Assembly (NCBI GenBank): GCA_002437815.1
Contig: DJRP01000006.1
Location: forward strand, 5,377 to 69,376
Source of the DNA: Collinsella sp. UBA6357
GTDB lineage: Bacteria > Actinomycetota > Coriobacteriia > Coriobacteriales > Coriobacteriaceae
DNA: 64,000 nucleotides
Reading direction: 5' to 3'
The translations under genes and the position numbers were made by a program. Below, in pieces: positions 49,974 to 59,225 of this stretch. The number at the start of each line of letters is the position of its first letter. Positions within the stretch are counted from its first letter, which is position 1. The notes under the pieces were generated by a model. That model saw only the letters and a list, made by a program, of their open reading frames with translations, had not been told where the DNA came from and did no database searches.

Positions 49974-51068
49974 CTAGAGCAGCTCGGCGCGCGATGCCAG
50001 ATACGCCTGGGCATGACGCTCGAAAACATCGTCCTCGACCACATGGAGACGAACGGCGCCCGGGGCGGCCGGGAGCGCGAGCATCTGCCGATTGGATCGG
50101 CGAGCGTGTTCCGTGCGAAACGCCTCGCTAAAACGAGCCGGCTCGATATCGAAAGCGAGCTCCTCGATCCCAAGGTCATCAAGACGGTCGTCGAGCTCGA
50201 ACACATCCTCGACATCAAAATCGGCAATATCGACGGCCATGCGGGCCTCGAAGCGCATGCCCTCGGCGATCAGCTGCCAGGCGGGAATGTCTTTTCCCAA
50301 GCAAAGACGAAGCGCCCGGGCGCAGGATGCACCGAACGTAAGCGCCATGCGGCTGCTGGGGTTGGTGGCCGTCAACACATCCCTGCGTGCCGTCTGAGAC
50401 CACTGCAGGGCATTGATGAGCGCGACCTCGCCCCCCTCGAGGATCTCGGGGATATACTCGCCAAATTGGTTCCAGCGAACCCGGCTCGACACCATCATCG
50501 AGCGCACGAGTTCCACATAGCCAGGTTTTAGCCGGACGGGATCGGCGGCGCGGACGAGATCGAGATCGCAGCAAACCACGCCCGGCTCGGGCCGCAGGGA
50601 AATCAACGGAGCCCCCGTGCCTGTCTCGATGGGATCCATGGTGGTCGCGCAGCAGACCATGGCGTCGAAGGTCGTGGGCACGAGCACGCACTCGGTGCGC
50701 CCGCACCATTGGCGGGAAGCCCAAGACACCAGGGAACAAACGACGCGACCACCCAAAGCCACGAGCAGGTCATCGCAGGTGATGTTCGCGGCATCGAGGG
50801 CGTCAAAGAGTTGCGAGGCGGCAGCGAGCGTGGTGGCCCGCTCCCCTTCCGCCAGCGTCAGTTCCTCGAAAGCAAAGCCGGCATCAGAAAGCGAACGGCG
50901 GACCGTCTCGCCATGGCTCGCCAGCGCACTCGGCACGGACACAAGCAAGGCACGCTTAGGGCGTCCGACGGCGGAGCTCAGCATACGGGAAAGCTCGTCG
51001 AGCGCACCGAAACCGACACGATAGTCGATACTTCGGCTCGAAAGATTGATGAGTTGACGGCGGATCAT
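49974..51068 (-). CDS. Degenerate 3-dehydroquinate synthase paralogue (AroB')
   Basis: The 364-residue protein has the overall DHQ-synthase fold pattern but has lost its active site. VALGGRVVCSLVSWASRQ replaces the NAD loop GGGVVGDVAGF, the SSVGGKTAID loop is missing (MVCCATTMD instead), and FGASCARALR replaces FGHSAGHAVE. Zinc ligand E185 remains, while the two His ligands are Ala247 and Lys259. The reading frame is fully open, and it overlaps aroK by 4 nt, so it is still translated. A complete aroB lies at 37-38 kb. It may be a regulatory or structural partner, or decaying. Catalysis looks impossible to me. Confidence 0.8.
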   Translation of the reverse strand: MIRRQLINLSSRSIDYRVGFGALDELSRMLSSAVGRPKRALLVSVPSALASHGETVRRSLSDAGFAFEELTLAEGERATTLAAASQLFDALDAANITCDDLLVALGGRVVCSLVSWASRQWCGRTECVLVPTTFDAMVCCATTMDPIETGTGAPLISLRPEPGVVCCDLDLVRAADPVRLKPGYVELVRSMMVSSRVRWNQFGEYIPEILEGGEVALINALQWSQTARRDVLTATNPSSRMALTFGASCARALRLCLGKDIPAWQLIAEGMRFEARMAVDIADFDVEDVFELDDRLDDLGIEELAFDIEPARFSEAFRTEHARRSNRQMLALPAAPGAVRLHVVEDDVFERHAQAYLASRAELL

Positions 51069-51598
51069 AGCAGGCCACGCTCCAAAAGCATCTCGGCACA
51101 GGAATACGAAACGTCCTGAAAAGACTTACCGCGAATATCGATGGTGATATCCGCGGCCTTACGGTAAAGAGGGCGACGATGTTCGAGCAGACGCGCGGCA
51201 TGCTCAGGCGAACGAAAGTCGGGGCGGGTATCGGACCGTCTGATCTGACGCATCGAGTCGGAAAAATCGCCTTCGAGGTACACGCAGGTTCCCATCTCGT
51301 GCATCAGGTCGATGTTGCGCGGCGTCTCCACGATGCCACCCCCGCACGAGACGAGCAGGCTTCGATCGTGACGAAGCGATTCGAGCGCCGCGGTCTCCAG
51401 CTCGCGAAAGCGCTGCTCGCCCTCGGTCTCAAACAGATCGGTGACCGATTTGCCCGAGCGCCGCACGACCAGGCGATCGGTATCGACAAAACGACGCTTG
51501 AACATGCCACCGAGATTGCGAGCGAGCGTCGACTTGCCGGCACCCAGAAAGCCGATAAAAAAGATATGGTCGCAACCGTGCTTGGAAATCGGAGGCAT
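51065..51598 (-). CDS. aroK: Shikimate kinase (stand-alone copy)
   Basis: The 177-residue enzyme keeps Walker A GFLGAGKS, D-T-D in VDTDRLV, the shikimate Arg in FRELET, CGGGIVETPRN and the lid/Arg RPLYRKAADI. It therefore looks active and duplicates the kinase half of the aroE/aroK fusion. The ATG follows yqeG by 6 nt with GGAG nearby, and the gene overlaps aroB' by 4 nt. The location next to aroB' and pepQ is the ancestral actinobacterial aro locus. Confidence 0.92.
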   Translation of the reverse strand: MPPISKHGCDHIFFIGFLGAGKSTLARNLGGMFKRRFVDTDRLVVRRSGKSVTDLFETEGEQRFRELETAALESLRHDRSLLVSCGGGIVETPRNIDLMHEMGTCVYLEGDFSDSMRQIRRSDTRPDFRSPEHAARLLEHRRPLYRKAADITIDIRGKSFQDVSYSCAEMLLERGLL

Positions 51599-51604
51599 GG
51601 GGCC

Positions 51605-52102
51605 TTACTCCTCGCAGGTAAGGTCGCGCAGGGCCCGGCGTTCGAAGATGCGGAAGATCTGGGTATACCAGAGATCCTGCGTCGCCTGCGGTTTGACCAG
51701 AATGGTATCGACGCCGGCGAAATTGCCCGACCACACATCCGTGTAAAGCTGGTCGCCGATAAGCACCGCCTCGTCCCGCGTGGCGCCCAACCGCTTGAGG
51801 CCTGCTTTGAGCGCAAAGGGAGCAGGCTTCATGGCGTGGCTGATGGCCTGAAGGCCCAGTTCGCGCGCGCTGGCCATAACCTGGTCGCGATGCCAGTTGT
51901 TGGAGACCATGCACAGCTTGAAACCATGCGCGCGAGCATCATCAAGCCAGGCGGCCACAGCGTCGGGCACGACCTCGGTGTCGCGCGGCACCAACGTGTT
52001 GTCGCGATCGAGCAGGATGGCGCGCTTGCCGTCCGCCCAAAGCGTATCAAGGTCGATCCTGTCGACCGATGCCACATATCGTTCGGGGCTGAAAATCCTC
52101 AT
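51605..52102 (-). CDS. YqeG family HAD IIIA phosphatase
   Basis: The 165-residue HAD protein has LLDRDNTLVP (nucleophile Asp), MVSNNW (motif II Ser) and IGDQLYTDVWSGN (motif IV). In other genomes YqeG phosphatases lie near aroE, yqeH or pgp genes; an equivalent PGP phosphatase role in phospholipid synthesis has been shown for some relatives. The ATG has GGAG 7 nt upstream, 3 nt after mltG. Confidence 0.88.
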   Translation of the reverse strand: MRIFSPERYVASVDRIDLDTLWADGKRAILLDRDNTLVPRDTEVVPDAVAAWLDDARAHGFKLCMVSNNWHRDQVMASARELGLQAISHAMKPAPFALKAGLKRLGATRDEAVLIGDQLYTDVWSGNFAGVDTILVKPQATQDLWYTQIFRIFERRALRDLTCEE

Positions 52103-52105
52103 AGT

Positions 52106-53413
52106 CTAGCTCCAGGACTGCTGATGCTCTTCGTAGGTTTGGGAGAAATGCTCCTCATCCTGCGTGATATAGAAATACAGGTCGTCCGAATCCGTCGGCT
52201 CAAGCGTGGCCTTGATGGCCTCGATCGAAGGCGAGCAGATCGGCGTGGGCGGAAGGCCCTCATGTTTATAGGTGTTATAGGGGCTATCGCTCTGCAGGTC
52301 GTCGGCTGTGACCTCGCCGCCCGTGACATACATCATCGTGGCGTCGGAGTTGAGATAGCGCTGTCCGTCGAGCTTGCCGGCCAAACGGTTGTAGAAGACC
52401 GAGGCCACATGGGCGCGCTGCTCGGCATTGAGCCCCTCGCGCTCCACGATCGAGGCCAGGTTGATGATGTCGTAATCGCTCATCTGGACGCCGTAGCGCT
52501 CCATGATCTTGGCCTCGCAGCCAGCAAAATCAAGGGATGCGTACTCGGTCTGGTACTGATCGAGCATGGCACGGATCACCTTGTCCGCCGTGGGCTTGCT
52601 GCCCAGATTATAGGTCTTGGGGCACAGGAAACCCTCGAGCGAGTCGTCGGTCACGCCCTCAAGAAACGGGTAGTCCTTTACATAGTTGGACGCTTTGGCC
52701 TGGTTGATGAAGTCATCTTCGCTGATGCTGCTATAGGCCTTGGCAACCAACGCGGCAGTTTGCTTTACGGTGAGGCCCTCGGGGATCGTCAGGCCATCCG
52801 AGCCGGCATTGGGCCCTTCCATAAGCTGCTGAACCACTTTGGAGGCATCCATGCCCGTCGTAAAGCTGTACGTGCCGGGCTTGAGCGACATGTCGGCATT
52901 GAGCTTCTTAACCGCCGCATAGTAATCCTTGGGGTTCTCGACCACGTGCTTCTCGGAGAGCAGCGAAGCGATCGTGTCACCGCTCGCGCCGTCGGGAATC
53001 GTAACCGTGACCGTCTGGCCGGCTGCCACACTCGAGTCGCCGCCGCCAAAGAGAGACTTGACGGCCGGAACGGCAAAGATAAGAACCAGAGCCACGACGA
53101 GAACGGCCGCAACGCCCCCGACGATCAACGGTAGCGGGGACTTTTTTTGCGGCGCCCGACGAGCCCTTGCGGACGGAGCGTTATAGCTCGACCGCGTCGC
53201 AGGGGACACGGTACGCGCCGAAGCATTTCGCTGCGTCGGACGAGCAGCCCCCGCGGGCGTCGCGGCGCGACGAGCGGTGGGCTGGGCCGGACACGAGCCG
53301 CGGGAGCCCGAAGGCATCGCGCCTCCCGGCTGCTTGAAGCGCTTGCCCGCCGGAGTCGAAGAACGCGGGGTCGGCTGCTGCGCATGTGAGCGCGGATCCA
53401 TATGAGAGGACAT
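52106..53413 (-). CDS. mltG: Endolytic murein transglycosylase MltG
   Basis: MltG cuts nascent glycan strands in the membrane. The 435-residue protein has an unusual 90-residue cytoplasmic tail, basic and rich in P, S, A and R, one transmembrane helix at about 94-116, a LysM-like region (TVTIPDGASGDTIASLL) and the YceG domain with catalytic Glu in ASIVEREGLN. GGAGGG lies 9 nt before the ATG. It follows ruvX as in most Gram-positives. Confidence 0.94.
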   Translation of the reverse strand: MSSHMDPRSHAQQPTPRSSTPAGKRFKQPGGAMPSGSRGSCPAQPTARRAATPAGAARPTQRNASARTVSPATRSSYNAPSARARRAPQKKSPLPLIVGGVAAVLVVALVLIFAVPAVKSLFGGGDSSVAAGQTVTVTIPDGASGDTIASLLSEKHVVENPKDYYAAVKKLNADMSLKPGTYSFTTGMDASKVVQQLMEGPNAGSDGLTIPEGLTVKQTAALVAKAYSSISEDDFINQAKASNYVKDYPFLEGVTDDSLEGFLCPKTYNLGSKPTADKVIRAMLDQYQTEYASLDFAGCEAKIMERYGVQMSDYDIINLASIVEREGLNAEQRAHVASVFYNRLAGKLDGQRYLNSDATMMYVTGGEVTADDLQSDSPYNTYKHEGLPPTPICSPSIEAIKATLEPTDSDDLYFYITQDEEHFSQTYEEHQQSWS

Positions 53414-53418
53414 AGCGG

Positions 53419-53838
53419 TTAACCCTCCTGGTTCTGACGGTCAAGCCATGATTGTAAAAACAAGCTGGCGGCGATCATATCGACCTTGCCTCGCATCTGC
53501 TTCTCGTTGAGCCCCTGCTCGCGCAGAATCCGCTTGGCTTCAGCCGAACTCAAGCGCTCATCCTCGAACTCAAGGGGAAGGCTGAGCTCGTCGGCGATCT
53601 TGGAAGCGACAGCGGCGACGCGCTCGGCCTGAGGGCCGGGTTCACCCGACATGGTGAGCGGACGCCCGCTCACCAGGATGTCGGGCTCATAGTCCTCGAC
53701 CAGATAGCGGAAGCTCTTGGCCATCCCCGTGACTTCCGCCGCAGGAAGCACCTTGACAGGCATCGCCACCCGTCCATCGCGGCTCGAGACCGCGATGCCG
53801 ATCCTGGTCTCCCCTATGTCGAGCGCGAGCGCAACCAC
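53419..53838 (-). CDS. ruvX: Putative pre-16S rRNA nuclease (RuvX/YqgF)
   Basis: The 139-residue RNase-H-fold protein has ALDIGETRIGIAVS at the N-terminus, DERLSSAEA and the C-terminal KVDMIAASLFLQSWLD, the YqgF signatures. The family matures the 5' end of 16S rRNA and has been implicated in Holliday-junction work. The GTG start has AGGG 6 nt upstream, just after alaS. The alaS-ruvX-mltG order is conserved. Confidence 0.95.
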   Translation of the reverse strand: MVALALDIGETRIGIAVSSRDGRVAMPVKVLPAAEVTGMAKSFRYLVEDYEPDILVSGRPLTMSGEPGPQAERVAAVASKIADELSLPLEFEDERLSSAEAKRILREQGLNEKQMRGKVDMIAASLFLQSWLDRQNQEG

Positions 53839-53846
53839 TGAGCGCC

Positions 53847-56504
53847 CTAGCAGCCGAGCGCAGACTTGGCCGCGCTGAGCGCGTCGGCGATACCGGCGGC
53901 GTTCTTGCCACCCGCCTGAGCCATATTGGGACGACCGCCGCCGCGACCGTCGACAAAACCAGCGATCTGCTTGATCACGTTGCCGGCGTGGAAACCGGCA
54001 GCGACGGCCTCGTCATTGGCGGCCGCAAGCAGCGCCGGGGTGCCCTTCTCGGTCACGCTGGCGATAACGCAGGCCACAGGACCCAAGACCTTCTGGTGCA
54101 CGGTGTCCCAGACGTTGCGCAGATCGGCAGCCTCAAGACCCTGCAGCTCGGCAACGACGAGCTTATAGCCGTTCGCGTCGAGCGCCCCCTCGATAGCGCC
54201 GGAGATGGCATCAGACGAACCGCCGGTGAGGGCCTTCTTGAGCTTGACGGACGTGTCGCGCAGCTCAGCCTGCAGGTTGGCGACGCGTGCGGGAACCTCG
54301 TCCACGCGACACTTAAGCTGGGCGGCCGCGGCATCGACGAGCGCGAGGCGATCAGCCATGTAGTCGAGCGCACCCTTGGAGGTCACGGCATCGATACGGC
54401 GGACGTTGGAACCGGTGGAAGACTCGGACACGATCTTGAACAGACCGATCTCGGCGGTGTTGGCGGCATGCGTGCCACCGCAGAGCTCGCGCGAGAACGG
54501 CTTGTCCTCGGCACCCACGGAGACGACGCGCACGACATCGCCGTACTTCTCGCCAAACAGGGCGACGGCGCCGGCGGCCTTGGCCTCCTCGATGCCCATG
54601 ACGCGGGTCACGACAGGCTTGGAAGCGAAGATCTCACGGTTGACAAGGTTCTCGACGGCGGTGAGCTGCTCGTCCGTCAGGGCCTCGAAGTGCGTGAAGT
54701 CGAAGCGCAGATGCTCGGGCGTCACCAAAGAGCCGGCCTGCGAGACATGCTCGCCCAGGACCTGCTTAAGGGCGGCATCGAGCAGGTGCGTGGCGGTATG
54801 GTTGCGGCGCAAAAAGCCGCGACGCTCGGCATCGATGGCAGCGGCGACGGTATCGCCAACGTGAAGCTCGCCCTCGGTGACGGTGGCCACATGGGCGAAA
54901 AGGCCGTTGTGGTTCTTGGTATCCGTAACGGCAACCCTAACGTCGGAGCCGGTCAGCTCGCCGGCATCGCCCTGCTGACCGCCCATCTCGGCATAGAACG
55001 GGGTGCGGTCGAGCACGACCTCGACCGCATCACCGGCCGTAGCGCTCTCGACGGAGGCTCCGTCGACGACGATGGCTGCAACCTTGGCACCCTCGAGCAC
55101 ATCGTGATCATAGCCATCGAACTCCGTGGCGGCCACCTTGTCCGAAAGCTCGACCCATACGTCGTTAAAGGAACCCCAGGCATCGCCCTTGGCGTTGGCG
55201 CGGGCACGGGCCTTCTGATCCTCCATGCAGGAGGTAAAGCCGTCCATATCGACGTCGTGGCCGGCACCACCGGCGATCTCGACCGTCAAGTCGATGGGGA
55301 AACCGAACGTATCGTGCAGCTTGAAGGCCACATCGCCCGACAGCACCTCGCCCGCGGAAAGGGAGGCCAACGCCTCGTCCAGGTACACGCGGCCGTTATC
55401 GAGCGTGGTGGAGAAGCGCTCCTCCTCGGAGGCGACGATGCCCTTGACGAGAGCAACGTTCTTGAGCAGCTCGGGATAGGCCTCGCCCATCTGGTTGTTG
55501 ACCTCATCGATGAACTTGGTGAGGAAGGCGCCCTCGATGCCAAGCAGGCGACCGTGGAACACGGCGCGGCGCAGCAGGCGACGCAGCACGTACTCACGGC
55601 CCTCGTTGCCGGGTAGGATGCCGTCGGAGATCATGAAGTCGACCGCACGCGCGTGGTCGGCGATGATGCGAAGGCTGCGGCTGGCGCCCGCATAATCATC
55701 GGCAACATAGGTCTTGCCGCTGATCTGCTCACCGAGCTTGATGAGGTTCTGCATGAGGTCGCCGTCGTAGTTGGCGCTCTTGTGCTGCATGATGGCAGCC
55801 ATGCGCTCCAGGCCCATGCCGGTATCGAGGTTGCGATGGGGCAGCTCGGGCATGGAACCGTCCTCCTGGCGATCATATTGGGTGAACACGAGATTCCAGA
55901 ACTCAAGGAAGCGGTCGCAGTCGCAGCCAGGCTTGCAGTCGGGCTTGCCGCAACCGACCTCCTCACCCTGATCGAAATAGATCTCGGAGCACGGACCGCA
56001 AGGGCCGGTCGGGCCGGCGGCCCAGAAATTGTCGTCCTCGCCCAGGCGCGAGATATGGTCCTCGGCCACACCAAGGGAGCGCCATACATCATGGGTCTCA
56101 TCGTCATCGGTGAAGACGGTGAAGTACAAACGATCGAGCGGAAGCTTGAACTCCTTGGTGATGAGCTCGAACGCCCAGGCGCAGGCCTGCTGCTTCGAGA
56201 CGCCGCCGAACGAGAAATCGCCGAGCATCTCGAAGAACGAGAGATGGCGGCCGTCCTCGCCGATGCAGTCGATATCGTTGGTGCGCACGCACTTCTGGCA
56301 TGAGCACGCACCGATCTCCTTCATGGTCTTCTTGCCCTGGTAATACTCCTTGAACTGGTTCATGCCGGCGTTGGCGAGCAGCAGCGAAGGATCGTCGGGC
56401 ACGAGCGACGAAGAGGAATAGAGCTTGAGACCGCGCTCCTCAAAGAAGTTAAGAAACTTGGAGCGGATCTCGGCGGTGGTCATCGACGGAAAGTCTGCAC
56501 TCAT
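53847..56504 (-). CDS. alaS: Alanine--tRNA ligase
   Basis: The 885-residue enzyme has the class II catalytic domain (GMNQFKEYY, RCVRTNDIDCIGEDGRHLSFFEM in part), the editing domain with RNHTATHLLDAAL and CGGTHAANT zinc/catalytic residues, and the C-terminal DHHA1/C-Ala region ending in GGGRPNMAQAGGK. The start is uncertain: I chose the ATG preceded at 11 nt by GGAG. Met 7 residues later (MTTAEIR) matches family N-termini but has no Shine-Dalgarno. No T-box is present in the short leader. Confidence 0.95.
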   Translation of the reverse strand: MSADFPSMTTAEIRSKFLNFFEERGLKLYSSSSLVPDDPSLLLANAGMNQFKEYYQGKKTMKEIGACSCQKCVRTNDIDCIGEDGRHLSFFEMLGDFSFGGVSKQQACAWAFELITKEFKLPLDRLYFTVFTDDDETHDVWRSLGVAEDHISRLGEDDNFWAAGPTGPCGPCSEIYFDQGEEVGCGKPDCKPGCDCDRFLEFWNLVFTQYDRQEDGSMPELPHRNLDTGMGLERMAAIMQHKSANYDGDLMQNLIKLGEQISGKTYVADDYAGASRSLRIIADHARAVDFMISDGILPGNEGREYVLRRLLRRAVFHGRLLGIEGAFLTKFIDEVNNQMGEAYPELLKNVALVKGIVASEEERFSTTLDNGRVYLDEALASLSAGEVLSGDVAFKLHDTFGFPIDLTVEIAGGAGHDVDMDGFTSCMEDQKARARANAKGDAWGSFNDVWVELSDKVAATEFDGYDHDVLEGAKVAAIVVDGASVESATAGDAVEVVLDRTPFYAEMGGQQGDAGELTGSDVRVAVTDTKNHNGLFAHVATVTEGELHVGDTVAAAIDAERRGFLRRNHTATHLLDAALKQVLGEHVSQAGSLVTPEHLRFDFTHFEALTDEQLTAVENLVNREIFASKPVVTRVMGIEEAKAAGAVALFGEKYGDVVRVVSVGAEDKPFSRELCGGTHAANTAEIGLFKIVSESSTGSNVRRIDAVTSKGALDYMADRLALVDAAAAQLKCRVDEVPARVANLQAELRDTSVKLKKALTGGSSDAISGAIEGALDANGYKLVVAELQGLEAADLRNVWDTVHQKVLGPVACVIASVTEKGTPALLAAANDEAVAAGFHAGNVIKQIAGFVDGRGGGRPNMAQAGGKNAAGIADALSAAKSALGC

Positions 56505-56552
56505 AGTTGGAGAATCTCCCATGCATACAAATCGGTACATTCAAACGCATAG

Positions 56553-56580
56553 ATGATACCATCCCACGGCGTCGCCGCAA
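56553..56580 (-). promoter_or_regulatory. Predicted promoter of alaS
   Basis: TTGCGG-N16-TATCAT with an extended -10 (TGG before TATCAT) lies about 50 nt upstream of the ATG. Its -35 overlaps the end of the upstream terminator T-tract. Confidence 0.6.
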
Positions 56581-56607
56581 AAAAGAGGGCCGCCTCACGA
56601 CGACCCT
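56579..56607 (-). terminator. Intrinsic terminator of the sigF-AI-2E transporter operon
   Basis: On the minus strand AGGGTCGTC and GGCGGCCCT form a 9-bp stem with two G-U pairs and a GTGA tetraloop, followed by CTTTTTT. It lies just past the transporter stop. Confidence 0.88.
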
Positions 56608-56639
56608 TCAGCGAAAGTGCATGTTAGCATGTGCGATGG

Positions 56640-58058
56640 CTACTGTGAATCGTCGCCCTCATCCATCGACCCGTCGATGCCGGTATCGGAATCTTTATCG
56701 GACCCGTCATCGTCATCATGGATAAACGGATTTTTGAACAAACCGGAGGCGTCTGGTTGCAGACCGGCGAGCTTGAGCCAAGGGTTGTCGAGCTCGGGCT
56801 TGGGCATAGCCTCGCCCTTGGGTGCCGCCTCGTTATCGATCAGCTCCGACTCATACACAAAAGAATCGTCGCCCAGGGCATCGTAGGCGGCGACGGGCTT
56901 TCCCTCGGCATCATGGAACGGCGTGCCCTTGAATAGGGCACCGTCGTACGCGACGATCTGTCGGTCGGTATCGGTCTCGAAGTAATAGACGAAAATGCCC
57001 TTGAGCGCGGCACACAACGGAATGGCGACAACCATGCCGATGGGCCCCATGAGGGCAGAGCCGATGACGAGCGCCGTTAAGCTCATGGCCGGATGCACCT
57101 GCACGGAGCTCTGCATGACCTTGGGCGACACGACGTTATCGGTCACGTTTTGCGCGACCATGGTCACCACGAGCGTCCACAGGGCCAGCATCGGGCTGAA
57201 CATGAAAGCGAGCACCGTGGCGATCGCGGCGCTGATCCACGGTCCCACGACCGGGACAAGATGCATGATGCCGGTAAAGATCGCCATAAGGGCTGCATAC
57301 GGATGACCGATGATCAAAAAACCGATATAGGCGAACACGCCGCCGCAGATCGACGTGATGACCATGCCGCGCATATAGCCGCCCACCGAGCGCGAAAGGA
57401 TGGCGACCATAAAACGATACGACGTCTCCTTCTCGCCCCCGATGATGGTGCACACCTCGCGATGGATGCGCGGGTAGTCACAAGCAAGCCAGTAAGCCAG
57501 AACCAGGCCCAAAAAGATCACGAACAGCTGCGAGGCCATGCTCGACACAAAGGGAAACACACCTCGCCCCAGCTCACCGGCCAGCTGGGTGACATAGCGC
57601 GAAGCCACCGAGACGAGAGACGTCAGGTTGGTATCGAAATAATCCTTGAGCGGCGAGGTCTTGATCGATTTAAAACGAGACACGAGCTCGTTGATATCGT
57701 TGCCCGCGACACGGAGCTGTTCGGGAAGACGGGTGAGCACCTCCATGATCTGGCCGAACAGGATCGGTGACAGGATGCACAGTGCTCCCACGATAACGGC
57801 GACGACGACCACGAGGGCAACAAGTGCACCCGCGCCGCGGGGAACGCCTTTGTGCTCGAGGGCGTTGACGATCGGCGACATCACAAACGCGATGATGGAG
57901 CCGACGGCGAGAAACTCGACCACGGGGGCAAGGATACCCATCACGTTGAGAATCGCCGCGGCGATCACGATAAGACCGACGATACCCCAGATCCGGAGCA
58001 CTGCGATGCGCGTGTCGCGCAGGGTTCGGTCGGTGGTATAGGGGGCGTCTTGGCTCAT
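56640..58058 (-). CDS. AI-2E/PerM family transporter
   Basis: The 472-residue membrane protein has about eight helices and the family blocks GVFAYIGFLIIGHPYAALMAIFTGIMHLVPVVGP (core MHLVPVVGPWI) and QNVTDNVVSPKVMQSSVQVHP. The substrate is unknown; some members export autoinducer-2 or act as Na+/H+ antiporters. About 100 acidic C-terminal residues are extra and likely cytoplasmic. The start overlaps the sigma factor stop by 4 nt, so the two are co-translated. Confidence 0.9.
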   Translation of the reverse strand: MSQDAPYTTDRTLRDTRIAVLRIWGIVGLIVIAAAILNVMGILAPVVEFLAVGSIIAFVMSPIVNALEHKGVPRGAGALVALVVVVAVIVGALCILSPILFGQIMEVLTRLPEQLRVAGNDINELVSRFKSIKTSPLKDYFDTNLTSLVSVASRYVTQLAGELGRGVFPFVSSMASQLFVIFLGLVLAYWLACDYPRIHREVCTIIGGEKETSYRFMVAILSRSVGGYMRGMVITSICGGVFAYIGFLIIGHPYAALMAIFTGIMHLVPVVGPWISAAIATVLAFMFSPMLALWTLVVTMVAQNVTDNVVSPKVMQSSVQVHPAMSLTALVIGSALMGPIGMVVAIPLCAALKGIFVYYFETDTDRQIVAYDGALFKGTPFHDAEGKPVAAYDALGDDSFVYESELIDNEAAPKGEAMPKPELDNPWLKLAGLQPDASGLFKNPFIHDDDDGSDKDSDTGIDGSMDEGDDSQ

Positions 58059-58846
58059 GAGCGCGACATCACTCCGTCGGGGTCGATCTTGTCCTGAATC
58101 TTTTTGAGGGTACGGCGCAGCAAGCGCGAAACCTGCACCTGCGAGATACCGAGTTTCTTTGCGATCTCTATCTGGGTCATGCCCTGAATGAAGCGCAGCT
58201 CGATCACCTCGCGCTCACGCGGGGTGAAGTCGCGAATGGCATCCTCGATCACCAAGCGGTCGTCGGTGAAGTCGAGCTCGTTGTCATCATCGGCATAGCG
58301 GTCCAAAATCGAGGGGGCGTCATCCGAATCGGAGTTGCCGGGCGCCTCGATAGGAACCGAGCTGTAGGCCGAGGAGGACTCCATGGCCTCGAGGACCTCG
58401 TCGACCGTAACACCCAGATACTCCGCGATCTCCTCGACTTTGGGGGAACGCTGCAGCTGGTTGGTGAGGGTATCCGTAGCCTGATTGACCTTGGCCGAGA
58501 GCTCTTGGAGACGGCGCGGCACGCGCACACTCCACCCCTTATCGCGAAAATGGCGCTTAATCTCGCCCATGATAGTGGGCGTCGCGTAGGTGGTGAACTC
58601 GAGACCGCGCGAGGGATCAAAGCGATCGATCGCCTTGAGCAGGCCAAGATAGCCAACCTGCATGAGGTCATCGAGCGGCTCGCCGCGATTTTTGAACTTG
58701 TTGGCCAAGAACCTCACCAGGTTCATGTGGGACATCACGAGCTGCTCGCGCGCGTCCTGGTCGCCTTCTTCTTTGAACCGACGAAACAGCTCATGGGTTT
58801 TCTCTTTGTCCCAAGCGGTCTTGCCGCTCCGGGAAATATCGGCCAT
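58055..58846 (-). CDS. SigF/SigB-type alternative sigma factor
   Basis: This group 3 sigma factor has 263 residues. Region 2 shows LVMSHMNLVRFLANKFKNRGEPLDDLMQVGYLGLLKAIDRFDP in part (core DDLMQVGYLGLLKAIDRFD) and FTTYATPTIMGEIKRHFRDK. Region 3 shows VRVPRRLQEL and region 4 ends ISQVQVSRLLRRTLKKI. It groups with SigB/SigF general-stress or sporulation-type sigma factors. The ATG lies 1 nt after the rsbW stop. The regulon cannot be told from here. Confidence 0.92.
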   Translation of the reverse strand: MADISRSGKTAWDKEKTHELFRRFKEEGDQDAREQLVMSHMNLVRFLANKFKNRGEPLDDLMQVGYLGLLKAIDRFDPSRGLEFTTYATPTIMGEIKRHFRDKGWSVRVPRRLQELSAKVNQATDTLTNQLQRSPKVEEIAEYLGVTVDEVLEAMESSSAYSSVPIEAPGNSDSDDAPSILDRYADDDNELDFTDDRLVIEDAIRDFTPREREVIELRFIQGMTQIEIAKKLGISQVQVSRLLRRTLKKIQDKIDPDGVMSRS

Positions 58847-58847
58847 A

Positions 58848-59225
58848 TCAGACATCCGCCTTGAGTTGCAGGGTGAGGGTAAGCGGCGAGGCGGTCTTCT
58901 CGTACGAATCGCACACGCTCTTGAGAATGAGCTCGGCATACGCCGCCGTCTGAGGATCAGACTCCCGAGCATCCGCGCCGTCAAATGAGAAAAACATGCC
59001 CACGTGCTGGGCGTCGACTTCGAAATCGATCGTAGCGGGAGCATCGGGCGCGGCGGAGCAGGCATAGATAAAGGCCTCCTCGGCCGCCATACGGATATCC
59101 TCCACGCGGTCCACCGACATGTTGGACAGCATGGCGACGTTGGCAGCTGTCATGCGCACCAAACGGGCCAGATGGGGATCGGCCGCCACGGTCAACGATA
59201 TGGGGCAGCTATCGAGACTACTCAT
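58848..59225 (-). CDS. RsbW-like anti-sigma factor, kinase site degenerate
   Basis: The 125-residue HATPase-fold protein precedes the sigma gene, the position of RsbW. Its N-box helix EDIRMAAEEAFIYACSA has Glu50 but Tyr54 where the Mg-binding Asn is expected. The G1 region reads SFDGADARESD rather than D-x-G-x-G. ATP binding or kinase activity is therefore doubtful. GGAGGG lies 5-6 nt before the ATG, and the gene overlaps the preceding DUF948 gene by 8 nt. No RsbV partner is in the window. Confidence 0.8.
   Translation of the reverse strand: MSSLDSCPISLTVAADPHLARLVRMTAANVAMLSNMSVDRVEDIRMAAEEAFIYACSAAPDAPATIDFEVDAQHVGMFFSFDGADARESDPQTAAYAELILKSVCDSYEKTASPLTLTLQLKADV

Noticed and set aside
49974..51068. 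Annotation as a functional second aroB
   Set aside because: NAD loop, SSVGGKT loop and two zinc ligands are missing, so a plain DHQ synthase label would mislead.
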